A DNA stretch of 59,692 nt from Aureimonas frigidaquae (GTDB lineage: Bacteria; Pseudomonadota; Alphaproteobacteria; Rhizobiales; Rhizobiaceae), in the NCBI RefSeq assembly GCF_001463905.1, contig NZ_BBWR01000013.1, positions 1 through 59,692 on the forward strand, written 5' to 3'. Made by a program: the position numbers and the translations under genes. The notes under the pieces are model-generated. The model made no database searches. It saw only the letters and a program-made list of their open reading frames with translations, and was not told the origin of the DNA. Positions 8,910 through 17,565 of the stretch are shown here, one piece after another; the first letter of the stretch is position 1; each line of letters starts with the position of its first letter.

Positions 8910-9683
8910 GTGAAGATCGCGAGCTTCAACATCAACGGAATCAATGGCCGCCTGCCGGTGCTGTTGCGCTGGCTGGAGGAGGCCCGGCCCGACGCCGTCT
9001 GCCTGCAGGAGTTGAAAGCGGCGGACGAGCGCTTCCCACACGCTGCCATCGAGGCGGCGGGCTACGGTGCAGTGTGGCATGGCCAGAAGAGCTGGAACGG
9101 TGTTGCGATCCTGGCGCGCGATGGCGAGCCGGTGGAAACGCAGCGCGGGCTGGACGATCCGCCGGAGCCTGCCCAGAGCCGCTATATCGAGGCGGCGGTG
9201 AACGGCATTCTGATCGGCTGTCTCTATGCGCCCAACGGCAATCCCGCGCCTGGACCCAGATACGATCTGAAGCGGGCCTGGTTCCGGCGCCTGGCAAAGC
9301 GCGCAAAGGCCCTGCGCAGCCTGGACGTGCCGGTCGTGCTGGCCGGCGACTACAATGTCATTCCGACCGAGCTGGATGTCTACAAGCCGGAGCGGTGGAC
9401 CGACGACGCGCTCTTCCGGCCAGAGGTCCGAAAAGCCTATCACGACCTTCTGAAGGCAGGCTGGATCGACGCCTTGCGCAGCCAGCATCCGGACGAGCGG
9501 CTCTATACGTTCTGGGATTACCTGCGCAATGCCTGGCCGCGCGACGCCGGGCTGCGGCTCGACCATATGCTCCTGTCACCCGGGCTGGCGCCAAGGCTTT
9601 CGGGGAGCGGGGTCGACCGGCATGTGCGCGGCTGGGACAGGACCAGCGATCACGCCCCGGTCTGGATCGCGCTGAACGACTGA
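8910..9683 (+). CDS. xthA: Exodeoxyribonuclease III
   Basis: 257 aa, the usual length. It is a Mg2+-dependent 3'-5' exonuclease and AP endonuclease in base-excision repair. The DNase I-like (EEP) fold begins VKIASFNING, with the metal-binding Glu in CLQELK (E34), the GDYNVIPTELDVY motif (about 149-163) and the C-terminal catalytic SDHAPVW (about 245-251). The start is GTG at 8910, preceded by a GGAGGCG ribosome-binding site. The same frame is open far upstream (to 7812) but that stretch is antisense to the glycosyltransferase. It is a single gene, divergent from the glycosyltransferase. Confidence 0.92.
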   Translation: MKIASFNINGINGRLPVLLRWLEEARPDAVCLQELKAADERFPHAAIEAAGYGAVWHGQKSWNGVAILARDGEPVETQRGLDDPPEPAQSRYIEAAVNGILIGCLYAPNGNPAPGPRYDLKRAWFRRLAKRAKALRSLDVPVVLAGDYNVIPTELDVYKPERWTDDALFRPEVRKAYHDLLKAGWIDALRSQHPDERLYTFWDYLRNAWPRDAGLRLDHMLLSPGLAPRLSGSGVDRHVRGWDRTSDHAPVWIALND

Positions 9684-10012
9684 GCCGCCACGACCGCGCC
9701 GGCGGCCGGGGCTGGGACGGGCGCCGGGAACAGGCAACGCGCCGTCCTGTCCCGCAACCGCTGAGACAACCTGCAATCACCTGCCTTCCGGCGCTCACAC
9801 ATAGGGCAGGCTGCTACGAACCGTGCATATCCCCTGACACGCCGAACGCCACGCTGCCCAAGCCTTGATCGCTCTGCCTGCAAATGGGGCGGATCGGTAA
9901 AAATCCTGCGGCGACAAGGGCGGGTTCGCCTGCATCCGCAATCTGGCACGCGGCTTGCTGACCCTTCGGTGCGATGGCTGCAGGTCGCGGCCTCGAACGA
10001 TTGGAGATGGGG

Positions 10013-11344
10013 ATGAGTTCAGCCTTGGGATGGGCGCGCGGTGCGCTCGGAGCGATGGTGATGTCGGCCTTGGCCGTGACGGGCGTGCAGGCACAGGACG
10101 CCGCCGCGCCCTCCGGCGAGCCGATCAAGGTCGGCGTCCTGCATTCGCTGTCCGGGACGATGGCGATTTCGGAGACGACGCTGAAAGACGCGATGCTGAT
10201 GCTGATCGACGAGCAGAACAAGAAGGGGGGTCTGCTCGGCCGGCCGCTCGAGGCGGTCGTCGTCGATCCGGCGTCGGACTGGCCGCGCTTTGCCGAATTG
10301 TCGCGCCAGCTTCTGACGCAGGACAAGGTGGCGGCGGTGTTCGGCGCCTGGACGTCGGTGTCGCGCAAGTCCGCCCTGCCGGTCTTCGAGGAGTTGAACG
10401 GTCTTCTCTTCTATCCGGTGCAGTATGAGGGCGAGGAATCGTCCCGCAATATCTTCTATACCGGCGCCGCGCCCAATCAGCAGGCGATCCCCGCTGTCGA
10501 TTATCTGGCGCAGGAAGAGGGCGTGGAGCGCTGGGTGCTGGCCGGAACGGACTATGTCTATCCGCGCACGACCAACCGCATCCTGGAAACCTACCTGAAG
10601 GATCAGCTCGGCGTCGCGCCCGAGGATATCATGATCAACTACACGCCCTTCGGCCAGTCCGACTGGCAGTCGATCGTGTCGGAGATCAAGGCCTTCGGCA
10701 GCGCCGGCAAGCGCACCGCGGTGGTGTCGACCATCAACGGCGACGCCAACGTTCCCTTCTATCGCGAGCTCGCCAACCAGGGCGTGAAGGCCGAGGACAT
10801 CCCGGTCGTCGCCTTCTCGGTCGGCGAGGAAGAGCTGGCCGGCATCGACACCGCGCCGCTCGTCGGCCATCTGGCGGCCTGGAACTACTTCATGAGCGTC
10901 GATACGCCGGAAAACGAGCAGTTCATCAAGGACTGGCACGCCTATATCGGCAATGAGGACCGCGTGACCAACGATCCGATGGAGGCCCATTACATCGGCT
11001 TCAACATGTGGGTCAAAGCCGTTGAGAAGGCCGGCACGACCGATCCGGACGCCGTGATCGACGCGATGATCGGTGTGAGCGTTCCGAACCTGTCGGGCGG
11101 CTATTCCTCCATGATGCCGAACCATCACATCACCAAACCGGTGCTGATCGGCGAGATCCAGGACGACGGCCAGTTCCAGACCGTCTACGAGACGCCCGGC
11201 CTCGTCGTGGCGCAGGAGTGGTCTCCGTATCTGGAAGGCTCCAAGGACCTGATCGCCGACTGGCGCAAGCCGATGTCCTGCGGAAACTTCAACGTCGTGA
11301 CCGGCAAGTGCGGCGGACAGGGCGAAACCGCCACCGGGCAGTAA
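10013..11344 (+). CDS. urtA: Urea ABC transporter, periplasmic urea-binding protein
   Basis: 443 aa with a Sec signal peptide of about 28 residues ending VQA. It is a type 1 periplasmic binding protein (Peripla_BP_5) of the urea/short-chain-amide branch: KVGVLHSLSGTMAISE at the mature N-terminus, GGLLGRPLEAVVVDPASDW, the YPVQYEGEESSRNIFYTGA region and a conserved C-terminal CGNFNVVTGKCGG. It binds urea and delivers it to UrtBC. The ATG at 10013 has GGAG in GGAGATGGGG upstream; ATGs at 10007 and 9974 are possible but add residues before the signal peptide. It is the first gene of urtABCDE. No urease genes are in the window, so urea hydrolysis must be encoded elsewhere. Confidence 0.92.
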   Translation: MSSALGWARGALGAMVMSALAVTGVQAQDAAAPSGEPIKVGVLHSLSGTMAISETTLKDAMLMLIDEQNKKGGLLGRPLEAVVVDPASDWPRFAELSRQLLTQDKVAAVFGAWTSVSRKSALPVFEELNGLLFYPVQYEGEESSRNIFYTGAAPNQQAIPAVDYLAQEEGVERWVLAGTDYVYPRTTNRILETYLKDQLGVAPEDIMINYTPFGQSDWQSIVSEIKAFGSAGKRTAVVSTINGDANVPFYRELANQGVKAEDIPVVAFSVGEEELAGIDTAPLVGHLAAWNYFMSVDTPENEQFIKDWHAYIGNEDRVTNDPMEAHYIGFNMWVKAVEKAGTTDPDAVIDAMIGVSVPNLSGGYSSMMPNHHITKPVLIGEIQDDGQFQTVYETPGLVVAQEWSPYLEGSKDLIADWRKPMSCGNFNVVTGKCGGQGETATGQ

Positions 11345-11370
11345 GCCCGACCCGGCAAGTGTGAGACGAG

Positions 11371-11400
11371 CGGCGCGCTGCCTTGTCCGGCAGCGCGCCG
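11371..11400 (+). promoter_or_regulatory. Intercistronic stem-loop between urtA and urtB
   Basis: A perfect 12-bp GC-rich stem (CGGCGCGCTGCC pairing with GGCAGCGCGCCG) with a TTGTCC loop starts 26 bases after the urtA stop and ends 21 bases before the urtB start. No T-run follows, so it is better read as an mRNA 3'-end stabiliser or partial terminator that lets urtA be expressed above the membrane genes than as a full terminator. Confidence 0.7.
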
Positions 11401-11421
11401 CCGGCGGGACGGACCATATCC

Positions 11422-13038
11422 ATGCTGTGCAGAACCATCAGCCTCATCCTGTTCTGGCTGGCCTGCCTGTGCTTGTCCGCGCAGGTCCAGGCGCAGGAAC
11501 AACCCGATCTGGCGAGCCTCGTGCGTGCGCTCGGAGAGGGCAGCTACGGCCAGACCGAAAGCGCCATCGAGGCGCTGGCCGCAAGCGGTAGGCCAGAGGC
11601 CGCCTACGTGCTCGAGCAACTGGCCGAGGGGAACCTCGTGAGCCGCAAGGCGGACGGCGCCGTCTTCGTCGGCCGGCGCGACGGGAGCAGCTATGTGCTG
11701 GCCGATCCGCTGACCGGCGCAGATGCCGGGCAAGCGCCCCGCGCTGGGGTGGAGGCCATCCGCGTGAACAACCGGATCCGGCGTGCCATTCGGGCAGCCA
11801 TGGGCTCGCTGACGCTGCAGAGCGAGGATGCCGGGCAGCGCCGCGCTGCCGCCGCAGCCATCTTCACCGCGCGGGACCCGGAGGCGATCGAGGCGCTCGA
11901 CACCGCCATCGCCGCCGAGCGTGACCCCGCCATCGCCGCGCTGATGCGCCAGGCGCGTGCTGCCTCCGTCCTGAACTCCGACCGTGCGGAGGCGGAGAAG
12001 ATCGCCGCGCTCGATGTCATCGCCGCCCGCGGCGACCGGGACGCCGCCGTCGTCCTTGCGCCGCTTGCCGAAGGCGAGGGCCCGCTGGCCACCGCGGCCG
12101 GCGCGGCGCTGGAGCGCGTGCAGGCGCGGCTCGCCTGGATCGATCTGGCGCAGAACGTCTTTTTCGGCCTGTCGCTTGGCTCCGTCCTCCTGCTGGCCGC
12201 CATCGGCCTTGCCGTGACCTTCGGCGTCATGGGCGTCATCAACATGGCGCATGGCGAAATGGTGATGATCGGCGCCTATACGACCTTCATGGTCCAGCAA
12301 CTGCTGCGCAGCTACGCGCCGGGCCTGTCCGAATATGCGCTTCTCTTCGCCCTGCCGGCAGCCTTCCTTCTGGCCGGGCTGGTGGGCGTCCTCATCGAGC
12401 GCGGGGTGATCCGCTTCCTCTACGGGCGGCCGCTGGAAACGCTGCTCGCTACATGGGGCGTGTCCCTGATCCTGCAGCAGGGGGTGCGCAGCCTGTTCGG
12501 CGCGTCCAACAAGGAAGTCTCCGCACCGTCCTGGCTGTCGGGAACGGTGGATGTGATGGGCGCCAGCCTGACCGTCAATCGCCTCGCCATCGTGGCCTTC
12601 TCCATGGCGGTGCTGGCCGGGCTGATGCTGCTCCTGAAGGCGACGCGCTTCGGCCTGTCCATCCGGGCCGTGACGCAGAACCGGCGCATGGCCGCGTCGA
12701 TGGGCATCCGCACGCCCTTCATCGACGCCATGACCTTCGGCCTCGGCTCCGGCATTGCCGGCATTGCCGGTGTCGCGCTCAGCCAGATCGACAATGTGAG
12801 CCCCAATCTGGGCCAGAGCTACATCATCGATTCCTTCCTGGTGGTCGTGTTCGGTGGCGTCGGCTCGCTCTGGGGCACGCTGACGGCGGCCATGTCGCTG
12901 GGCATCGTCAACAAGTTCCTGGAGCCCTATGCGGGCGCCGTCCTCGCCAAGATCGTCATCCTGGTCCTGGTGATCCTGTTCATCCAGAAGCGGCCACGCG
13001 GTCTCTTCGCGCAGAAGGGAAGGGCGGTGGAAGCATGA
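11422..13038 (+). CDS. urtB: Urea ABC transporter permease UrtB
   Basis: 538 aa. A cleavable signal (about 24 residues, ending QVQA) and an extracytoplasmic helical domain of roughly 210 residues precede the permease core, which starts near residue 238 (WIDLAQNVFFGLSLG). The core has about eight membrane helices and the LivH-type signature NMAHGEMVMIGAY. The long N-terminal domain is normal for UrtB and distinguishes it from LivH. It forms the channel with UrtC. Its stop overlaps the urtC start (ATGA), indicating translational coupling. Confidence 0.92.
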   Translation: MLCRTISLILFWLACLCLSAQVQAQEQPDLASLVRALGEGSYGQTESAIEALAASGRPEAAYVLEQLAEGNLVSRKADGAVFVGRRDGSSYVLADPLTGADAGQAPRAGVEAIRVNNRIRRAIRAAMGSLTLQSEDAGQRRAAAAAIFTARDPEAIEALDTAIAAERDPAIAALMRQARAASVLNSDRAEAEKIAALDVIAARGDRDAAVVLAPLAEGEGPLATAAGAALERVQARLAWIDLAQNVFFGLSLGSVLLLAAIGLAVTFGVMGVINMAHGEMVMIGAYTTFMVQQLLRSYAPGLSEYALLFALPAAFLLAGLVGVLIERGVIRFLYGRPLETLLATWGVSLILQQGVRSLFGASNKEVSAPSWLSGTVDVMGASLTVNRLAIVAFSMAVLAGLMLLLKATRFGLSIRAVTQNRRMAASMGIRTPFIDAMTFGLGSGIAGIAGVALSQIDNVSPNLGQSYIIDSFLVVVFGGVGSLWGTLTAAMSLGIVNKFLEPYAGAVLAKIVILVLVILFIQKRPRGLFAQKGRAVEA

Positions 13039-14180
13039 TCGCCAAACGCTTGGTCGGCGGCATGGGCGGCGCTGTCTTCCTGTCCGTCCTCATCGCCGTC
13101 GCCATCTACGTGCCCCTGGCCAACCTTCTTCTCGGGCCGGACTCCCCGGCCTCACTGCCCACGACATGGGTCGTGCTGCTCGGCCGCTGGCTCGCCTTCG
13201 CCATGCTGGCGCTCGCGCTCGACCTCGTCTGGGGCTATTGCGGCATCCTCTCGCTCGGCCACGGCGCCTTCTTCGCCCTGGGCGGCTATGCGATGGGCAT
13301 GTATCTGATGCGCCAGATCGGGGCCCGCGGCGTCTATGGCAATCCGGAACTGCCGGATTTCATGGTATTCCTGAACTGGAACGAACTGCCCTGGTACTGG
13401 TGGGGCATGGACAATTTCGGCTTCGCCATGCTGATGGTGCTCCTGGTGCCCGGGCTCCTGGCCTTCGGCTTCGGCTGGCTCGCCTTCCGGTCCCGGGTTA
13501 CCGGGGTCTACCTGTCCATCATCACCCAGGCGCTGACCTATGCGCTGATGCTGGCCTTCTTCCGCAACGAAATGGGCTTTGGCGGCAATAACGGCCTGAC
13601 CGACTTCCGCGATATCCTGGGCTTCGACCTGCGGGCGCGGGAGACGCGCGTGATCCTGTTCTCCATCACGGCGCTGTCGCTGGCGGGGGCCTTCCTGGTG
13701 GCGCGCGCCATCGTCACGTCGAAGCTCGGCCTCGTCCTCGTCGCCATCCGCGATGCGGAAAGCCGCAGCCGCTTCCTCGGATACCGGGTCGAGCGCTTCA
13801 AGCTCTTCGTCTTCACCGTATCGGCCGTCATGGCCGGCATGGCGGGCGCGCTCTACGTGCCACAGACCGGCATCATCAACCCGAGCGAGTTCGCCCCCGC
13901 CAACTCGATCGAGGCCGTCATCTGGGTGGCGGTCGGTGGGCGCGGAACCCTGTGGGGCGCCGCGCTGGGGGGATTGATCGTCAACGCGGCCAAGAGCTGG
14001 CTGACGAGCATGGCGCCGGGGCTCTGGCTCTTTGCGCTCGGCGCGATCTTCATCGCCGTCACCATCCTCCTGCCGCGGGGCATCGTGGGGACGGCCCAGC
14101 ACGGCTGGAAGGCGCTGGGCGAACGGCGCCGCGCGATCCGCGCAGAAAAGGGTGTCATGCCAGAGGGGGCGGCGGAGTAG
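13035..14180 (+). CDS. urtC: Urea ABC transporter permease UrtC
   Basis: 381 aa, about ten membrane helices, LivM-like permease (BPD_transp_2). Family marks include LVWGYCGILSLGHGAFFALG near residues 68-87, the aromatic loop LPWYWWGMDNFGF, and RDAESRSRFLGYRVERFK, the cytoplasmic loop that contacts the ATPases. It is the partner of UrtB. Start by ATGA overlap with urtB; the stop lies 5 bases before urtD. Confidence 0.92.
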   Translation: MIAKRLVGGMGGAVFLSVLIAVAIYVPLANLLLGPDSPASLPTTWVVLLGRWLAFAMLALALDLVWGYCGILSLGHGAFFALGGYAMGMYLMRQIGARGVYGNPELPDFMVFLNWNELPWYWWGMDNFGFAMLMVLLVPGLLAFGFGWLAFRSRVTGVYLSIITQALTYALMLAFFRNEMGFGGNNGLTDFRDILGFDLRARETRVILFSITALSLAGAFLVARAIVTSKLGLVLVAIRDAESRSRFLGYRVERFKLFVFTVSAVMAGMAGALYVPQTGIINPSEFAPANSIEAVIWVAVGGRGTLWGAALGGLIVNAAKSWLTSMAPGLWLFALGAIFIAVTILLPRGIVGTAQHGWKALGERRRAIRAEKGVMPEGAAE

Positions 14181-14185
14181 GACCC

Positions 14186-14965
14186 ATGTCGACACATGTG
14201 ATCGGGACACCGCCGCAACCCGACAAGGGCGGATCGCTCCTCTATCTGGACAATGTCTCTAAGAGCTTCGACGGGTTCAAGGCGATCAACGCCCTCTCGC
14301 TCGTCGTGGGCAAGGGGGAGATGCGCGCCATCATCGGCCCGAATGGCGCGGGCAAGACGACCATGATGGACATCGTCACCGGCAAGACGCGGCCCGATAC
14401 GGGCGAGGTCTTCTTCCGGGGCGCCATCGACCTGACGCGGCACGACGAGGCGGAGATCGCCAATCTGGGCATCGGCCGCAAGTTCCAGAAGCCGACCGTC
14501 TTCGAGAACCTGTCGGTGGCCGACAATCTCAGCCTGGCCATGGCCGGCACGCGGGGCGTGTTCGGAACGCTGTTCTTCCGGGCCTATGCGTCGCAGGCCC
14601 AGCGCATCGCGGCAATCCTGGACCTGACGCGGCTGTCGGCCCGCAGGGACGCAATGGCCGCAGACCTGTCGCACGGGCAGAAGCAGTGGCTGGAGATCGG
14701 CATGCTCCTGGCCCAGGATCCGGAACTCCTGCTCGTCGACGAGCCGGTGGCTGGCATGACCGATGCCGAAACGGAAGAGACGGCGCGTCTCCTGCGCGAT
14801 ATCGCGCAGACGCGCTCCGTCATCGTGGTGGAGCACGACATGCATTTCGTGCGCGAGCTCGGCGTTAAGGTGACCTGCCTGCATGAGGGGCACGTCCTGG
14901 CCGAGGGCTCGCTCGACAGCGTCTCGGCCGATCCACGCGTGATCGAAGTCTATCTCGGGCGGTGA
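14186..14965 (+). CDS. urtD: Urea ABC transporter ATP-binding protein UrtD
   Basis: 259 aa, LivG-like ABC ATPase. Walker A GPNGAGKTT is near residues 51-59, the signature is LSHGQKQWLEIGMLLA (SHGQ instead of SGGQ, typical of UrtD), Walker B is LLLVDEPVAGM, and the switch His is in VVEHDMHFV. It powers urea import with UrtE. It is very closely spaced to both neighbours (5 and 4 bases), clearly one operon. Confidence 0.93.
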   Translation: MSTHVIGTPPQPDKGGSLLYLDNVSKSFDGFKAINALSLVVGKGEMRAIIGPNGAGKTTMMDIVTGKTRPDTGEVFFRGAIDLTRHDEAEIANLGIGRKFQKPTVFENLSVADNLSLAMAGTRGVFGTLFFRAYASQAQRIAAILDLTRLSARRDAMAADLSHGQKQWLEIGMLLAQDPELLLVDEPVAGMTDAETEETARLLRDIAQTRSVIVVEHDMHFVRELGVKVTCLHEGHVLAEGSLDSVSADPRVIEVYLGR

Positions 14966-14969
14966 CGGC

Positions 14970-15665
14970 ATGTTGAAGGTAACCCACCTCGATCTGTACT
15001 ACGGGGCCGCGCAGGCGCTGAAGAGCGTTTCCATGGAGGCCGGGCCGGGGCAGATCACCTGCGTGCTCGGGCGCAACGGCGTGGGCAAAACCAGCCTGAT
15101 GCGCGCCATCGTGGGGCAGCAATCCATCCGCTCGGGCCAGATCGCGCTGGACGGAACCGATATCGGCACGGAGGCGCCCTATCGCAGGGCGCGGCGGGGC
15201 ATCGGCTTCGTCCCGCAGGGGCGGGAAATCTTTCCGCTCCTGAGCGTGCGGGAAAACCTGATGACGGGCTATGCGCCCTTGCGGCGCGCCGACATGTCCA
15301 TTCCCGATCACGTCTTCGATCTCTTCCCGGTGCTGCGCACCATGCTCGGGCGGCGGGGCGGCGATCTGTCGGGCGGACAGCAGCAGCAACTGGCCATCGG
15401 CCGGGCGCTCGTCGCGCGCCCGCGCCTTCTGGTGCTGGACGAGCCGACGGAGGGCATCCAGCCGTCGATCATCAAGGATATCGGCCGCGCCATCCGCTAC
15501 CTGAAGGAGGAGGCAGGCCTCGCGATACTCCTGGTGGAACAGTATCTGGATTTCTGCCGCGAGCTCGCGGACCGCGTCTACATCATGGACCGCGGCCGCA
15601 TCGTCTTTTCCGGCGTCGGCGCCGATCTGGACGATCCGGCCGTGCAGAAATTCCTGACCGTTTAG
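14970..15665 (+). CDS. urtE: Urea ABC transporter ATP-binding protein UrtE
   Basis: 231 aa, LivF-like ABC ATPase: Walker A GRNGVGKTS (about 36-44), GFVPQGREIFPLLSVRENL Q-loop region, signature LSGGQQQQLAIGRALVARP, Walker B LLVLDEPTEGIQPS, His switch LVEQYLDF. It is the last gene of the urt operon. Its stop codon overlaps, tail to tail, the stop codon of the Ldh2-family dehydrogenase by four bases (15662-15665), so no intergenic terminator exists between these convergent units. Confidence 0.93.
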   Translation: MLKVTHLDLYYGAAQALKSVSMEAGPGQITCVLGRNGVGKTSLMRAIVGQQSIRSGQIALDGTDIGTEAPYRRARRGIGFVPQGREIFPLLSVRENLMTGYAPLRRADMSIPDHVFDLFPVLRTMLGRRGGDLSGGQQQQLAIGRALVARPRLLVLDEPTEGIQPSIIKDIGRAIRYLKEEAGLAILLVEQYLDFCRELADRVYIMDRGRIVFSGVGADLDDPAVQKFLTV

Positions 15666-16714
15666 GCGGCGAGGGCCAGCGGCGGCACGCCGTAGCGTGC
15701 GGCGGTCGCCTGCAGGGCGGCGATGACCGCCGGGGACAGGGGGATGCCTTCCTGAGTCCGGCGCTCGGCCGCCAGCGCCTCCAACTCGCCCGGCAGGCGG
15801 ATCTGCGCACCCGGGACGGGCTCGAGCGCATGGACCCTGTCGGCCACTGCCGCGACGTCCCGCGCGAAAGACTGCGCACCCCCGATTGCCGCCGGCTCCA
15901 AAGCCAGCAGGAGATGGCCGGTCCGCGATGGGCCGCCAAGATCGGTGATGTTGCGCACCGCGCCGGTCAGCGCCGTTGCAGACAGGACGCCGGTCAATAT
16001 GTCGATTACCAGCGACAGGCCGGCGCCCTTGGGCCCGCCCATCGGAGCGACATGGCCATCCAGCGCTGCCTTTGCATCCGTCGTCGGCACCCCGTCCGCA
16101 TCGACCGCCCAGCCGAGCGGAATGGCATCGCCATTCATGGCTGCCAGCCGGATCTTGCCCCGGGCGACGAGCGAGGTCGACATGTCGAGGACGATTGGCC
16201 GCTGCGCCCCGGCGGGGATGCCGAAGGCGATGGGATTGGTCCCGATAAGGGCCGTGCGGGCATTGTAGGGCGCCATGGCCGGCGATGCGTTGGTCAAGGC
16301 GATGCCCACCAGGCCCGCACGGGCGGCGCGCTCGACGAAATAGGCCGCGACGCCGAAATGGTTGCTATTGCGCACGCTGACCGCACTGATGCCATGCCGG
16401 CGCGCCATAGCGGCGGCGGCATCCATGGCCGTACAGGCAGCGATCTGTCCGAAGCCGTTCTGTGCATCGAGGAGGCGGAAGGCGTCGAAGGAACCGTCGA
16501 CCGTCATGTCCGGGTCGAGTTCCATGGCCCCCGCCGCCACGCGGTCGAGATAGGAGGGCAGGCGCGCAAGCCCATGCGAGGAGACCCCGCGAAGCTCGGC
16601 ATAGACCAGCGTGTCGGAAACGATTTGCGCATGGGGTTCCCGCATGCCGGCGGCCACCAGGATGTTGCGGGCAAAGCCCGTCAGTGTATCGGCGGCGATC
16701 GTGTCGTTCGTCAT
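15662..16714 (-). CDS. Ldh2-family (malate/L-lactate/ureidoglycolate-type) NAD(P)-dependent 2-hydroxyacid dehydrogenase
   Basis: 350 aa, full length for the Ldh2/ComC/AllD family. The signature GVSSHGLARLPSYLDR lies at about 43-58 and includes the catalytic His of the SHG motif. It is followed by the NSNHFGVAAYFVERAARAG region (about 120-138), a GTNPIAFGIP loop and a GPKGAGLSLVIDILTG segment that binds the nucleotide. The enzymes interconvert 2-hydroxy and 2-oxo acids such as malate, sulfolactate or ureidoglycolate. It faces the same way as the IclR gene 29 bases upstream, so they form a unit divergent from the CoA-transferase and citryl-CoA-lyase-like genes. A role in the same carboxylate pathway is likely, but the substrate cannot be read from sequence. 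Confidence 0.85.
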   Translation of the reverse strand: MTNDTIAADTLTGFARNILVAAGMREPHAQIVSDTLVYAELRGVSSHGLARLPSYLDRVAAGAMELDPDMTVDGSFDAFRLLDAQNGFGQIAACTAMDAAAAMARRHGISAVSVRNSNHFGVAAYFVERAARAGLVGIALTNASPAMAPYNARTALIGTNPIAFGIPAGAQRPIVLDMSTSLVARGKIRLAAMNGDAIPLGWAVDADGVPTTDAKAALDGHVAPMGGPKGAGLSLVIDILTGVLSATALTGAVRNITDLGGPSRTGHLLLALEPAAIGGAQSFARDVAAVADRVHALEPVPGAQIRLPGELEALAAERRTQEGIPLSPAVIAALQATAARYGVPPLALAA

Positions 16715-16743
16715 GGTGCTGCGTCGTCTCCCATCAGATATCG

Positions 16744-17427
16744 TCAGTCGATGTCGGCGGACAGGCTCCGCGCGGCGGCGCGCAGTTCCTTCAGCCCGGC
16801 TGCCACCTTGTCGTCGGTCAGCCGCGAGCGCAGGGCCGACACGGTGAGGGCCCCGAGGAACTGGCCGCCACGGCCGAAGATCGGAACCGCCACGGCGGCA
16901 ACGTCCGGGTCACGCTCGCCCAGCGAAACGTAGACCCTCTCCTTGCGGATCGTTTCGTAGGGCTCTCCCTCAGCGCCGGTGAAGGCCAGGAGAACGCGGC
17001 CCGAAGCGCCCAGTTCGAGCGGCAGCAGGATGCCTTCGTCCAGGTGATGGCGGATCGGCAGGCGCGAGTTCTCGCGGTAGAGGCAGACGCGCTGCTGCCC
17101 GCTGCGCACGTAGAACGCCGCCGTTTCGCCGGTTGCCTCCACGAGCGCCCGCAGGCGCGGGCGTATCGCGTCTTCCAGCCCGAAGGACTGGTTGTAGGCC
17201 TGCGCCAGTGCCCAGATGGCCGGGCCGAGGCGGTAAGTCCCGTCCGAGCCGCGCGCCACATAGCCGAAGCGTTCCAGCGAGGCGATGAGCCGGAGGATCG
17301 TGCTCTTGTAAAGATGCGTCTTGGCCGCCAACGCCGCCAGCGTCATGCCGCGCGCGCCGGGCTCGAAGGCATTCAGGAGCGTCAGCGCGCGTTCGACGGA
17401 TTCGACCCTCTGTTCCTCGATGGCCAT
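16744..17427 (-). CDS. IclR-family transcriptional regulator
   Basis: 227 aa. N-terminal winged HTH (about 5-65: VESVERALTLLNAF, LAALAAKTHLYKSTILRLIA), followed by the IclR effector-binding GAF-like domain to the C-terminus. Full length. The ATG at 17427 has a GGAG ribosome-binding site; a TTG six bases further upstream is less likely. It lies back to back with the CoA-transferase gene, and two identical-geometry palindromes in the shared 138-base gap are its probable operators, so it should control both arms of the carboxylate cluster. Confidence 0.88.
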   Translation of the reverse strand: MAIEEQRVESVERALTLLNAFEPGARGMTLAALAAKTHLYKSTILRLIASLERFGYVARGSDGTYRLGPAIWALAQAYNQSFGLEDAIRPRLRALVEATGETAAFYVRSGQQRVCLYRENSRLPIRHHLDEGILLPLELGASGRVLLAFTGAEGEPYETIRKERVYVSLGERDPDVAAVAVPIFGRGGQFLGALTVSALRSRLTDDKVAAGLKELRAAARSLSADID

Positions 17428-17441
17428 GCTCAATCTCCAAA

Positions 17442-17460
17442 CGTTCTACCTGATAGAACG
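17442..17460. promoter_or_regulatory. Probable IclR operator, copy 1
   Basis: CGTTC-N9-GAACG, in full CGTTCTACCTGATAGAACG, with the symmetry extending inward (TA/TA). It is 15 bases upstream of the IclR start codon, so binding would also autoregulate the regulator gene. It shares half-sites and the exact 9-base spacing with the second copy 80 bases away. Confidence 0.65.
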
Positions 17461-17521
17461 GTGTCTTCTTATATCGCAACGTGATTGACTCGTCACCATT
17501 CATTCTGTTCAATACAACAAC

Positions 17522-17540
17522 CGTTCCATCCAGAAGAACG
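17522..17540. promoter_or_regulatory. Probable IclR operator, copy 2
   Basis: CGTTC-N9-GAACG again, flanked by one further matching pair so that it reads CCGTTC...GAACGG (17521-17541). It ends 25 bases before the CoA-transferase start codon and would block its promoter or ribosome-binding region. An extra half-site-like TTCTGTTC lies between the copies (near 17503-17510). Confidence 0.65.
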
Positions 17541-17565
17541 GTATTGTGGGAGGAAATCGCGACTG

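Noticed and set aside
9684-10012. GCCGCC/GGCGGC pair after exonuclease III as a terminator
   Set aside because: Short, imperfect and without a T-run; in this GC content such pairs are expected by chance.
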